The notes under the pieces were generated by a model, which was not told the DNA's origin, did no database searches, and worked only from the letters and a program-made list of their open reading frames with translations. Both the position numbers and the translations under genes were made by a program. Positions 5,548 through 5,810 of a stretch of DNA of 5,810 bases are shown one piece after another. The stretch is from Cyanobacteria bacterium UBA9971 (lineage in GTDB: Bacteria; Cyanobacteriota; Vampirovibrionia; Gastranaerophilales; UBA9971), in the NCBI GenBank assembly GCA_003499955.1, contig DNRP01000120.1:1-5810 (forward strand), written 5' to 3'. Positions within the stretch are counted from its first letter, which is position 1; every line of letters begins with the position of its first letter.

Positions 5548-5810
5548 ATGTTTTTAGAATTTTTTGTTAAACGTCCGAGATTTGCAGGGGTTTGTTCTGC
5601 AATAATCCTATTAATAGGTTTAATTTGTATTACTAAACTGCCTGTTTCTCAATATCCTGAAATAGCTCCGCCTCAAATAACGGTAAGAGCTAGTTATATC
5701 GGAGCTAACTCGCAAACAGTAGAATCCGCAGTCACTACGCCGCTGGAACAGGAAATTAACGGCGTGGAAGGAATGAAATACATTACTTCCAGCAGCAGTA
5801 ACGATGGTGT
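5548..5810 (+). CDS. RND efflux permease, HAE1/AcrB-like (3'-truncated by window edge)
   Basis: The first 87 codons of an inner-membrane proton-driven drug/amphiphile pump, normally about 1,000 residues or more. The frame stays open to the end of the window. MFLEFFVKRPRFAG is the typical cytoplasmic start; a transmembrane helix follows (about 13-29); then the start of the periplasmic porter domain, with the family motifs LPVSQYPEIAPPQITV, SYIGAN, VESAVTTPLEQEINGVEGMKY and SSSSNDG. These match the HAE1 (AcrB/MexB) group rather than the heavy-metal CusA group. AAAGGG at 5532-5537, inside the end of the adaptor gene, is a reasonable ribosome binding site ten bases before the ATG. With a gap of only 3 bases, adaptor and permease are probably translationally linked. 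Confidence 0.93.
   Translation, partial: MFLEFFVKRPRFAGVCSAIILLIGLICITKLPVSQYPEIAPPQITVRASYIGANSQTVESAVTTPLEQEINGVEGMKYITSSSSNDG

Noticed and set aside
1..5810. CRISPR arrays, tRNA or rRNA genes, transposases or long repeats.
   Set aside because: I read through both strands and saw no regularly spaced repeats, no RNA gene signatures and no insertion-sequence ends or transposase motifs.

Overview
This window comes from an AT-rich bacterial genome. The cell envelope is Gram-negative, shown by an RND efflux pump with a lipoprotein periplasmic adaptor. The low GC, the codon use and the mix of genes would fit a Melainabacteria-like (non-photosynthetic cyanobacterial) or similar low-GC Gram-negative lineage. 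That placement is inference only, because no rRNA or other phylogenetic marker is present.

Layout, left to right. (1) Positions 1-513, plus strand: the C-terminal part of an RsuA/RluB-type rRNA pseudouridine synthase, cut by the window edge. (2) Positions 645-1922, plus strand: a secreted phospholipase D-superfamily protein with two HKD motifs and an Asp-rich, Cys-flanked C-terminal motif of the MopE-like metal-binding kind. A GC-rich hairpin lies at the junction between the two parts. (3) Positions 1905-3126, minus strand: a two-gene operon. Its second gene is a PP-loop PAPS-reductase-family (CysH/DndC-like) protein. The first is a 130-residue protein I do not recognise, which looks like the C-terminal remnant of something larger. 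The operon meets the PLD gene tail to tail, with an 18-base overlap of coding ends. (4) Positions 3127-3695: a gap of about 570 bases with no long gene. It holds small palindromes, a 39-codon ORF whose first twelve residues resemble the N-terminus of RND permeases, and the regulatory region of the next operon. (5) Positions 3696-5810, plus strand: a TetR-family repressor, an RND periplasmic adaptor lipoprotein, and the start of an HAE1-type RND permease, which runs off the right edge. These form a compact efflux operon.

How they work together: the TetR gene sits first in the efflux operon, behind a promoter whose -35 and -10 boxes lie in the two arms of a perfect 10-bp inverted repeat. This suggests that the repressor controls its own gene and the pump together. 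The PAPS-reductase pair resembles the orphan sulfur-chemistry modules found in accessory or defence regions. Its partner genes, if it ever had them, are not in the window. The most unusual items are the RND-N-terminus-like small ORF, the truncated-looking partner of the PAPS-reductase-like gene, and the PLD plus metal-motif architecture.
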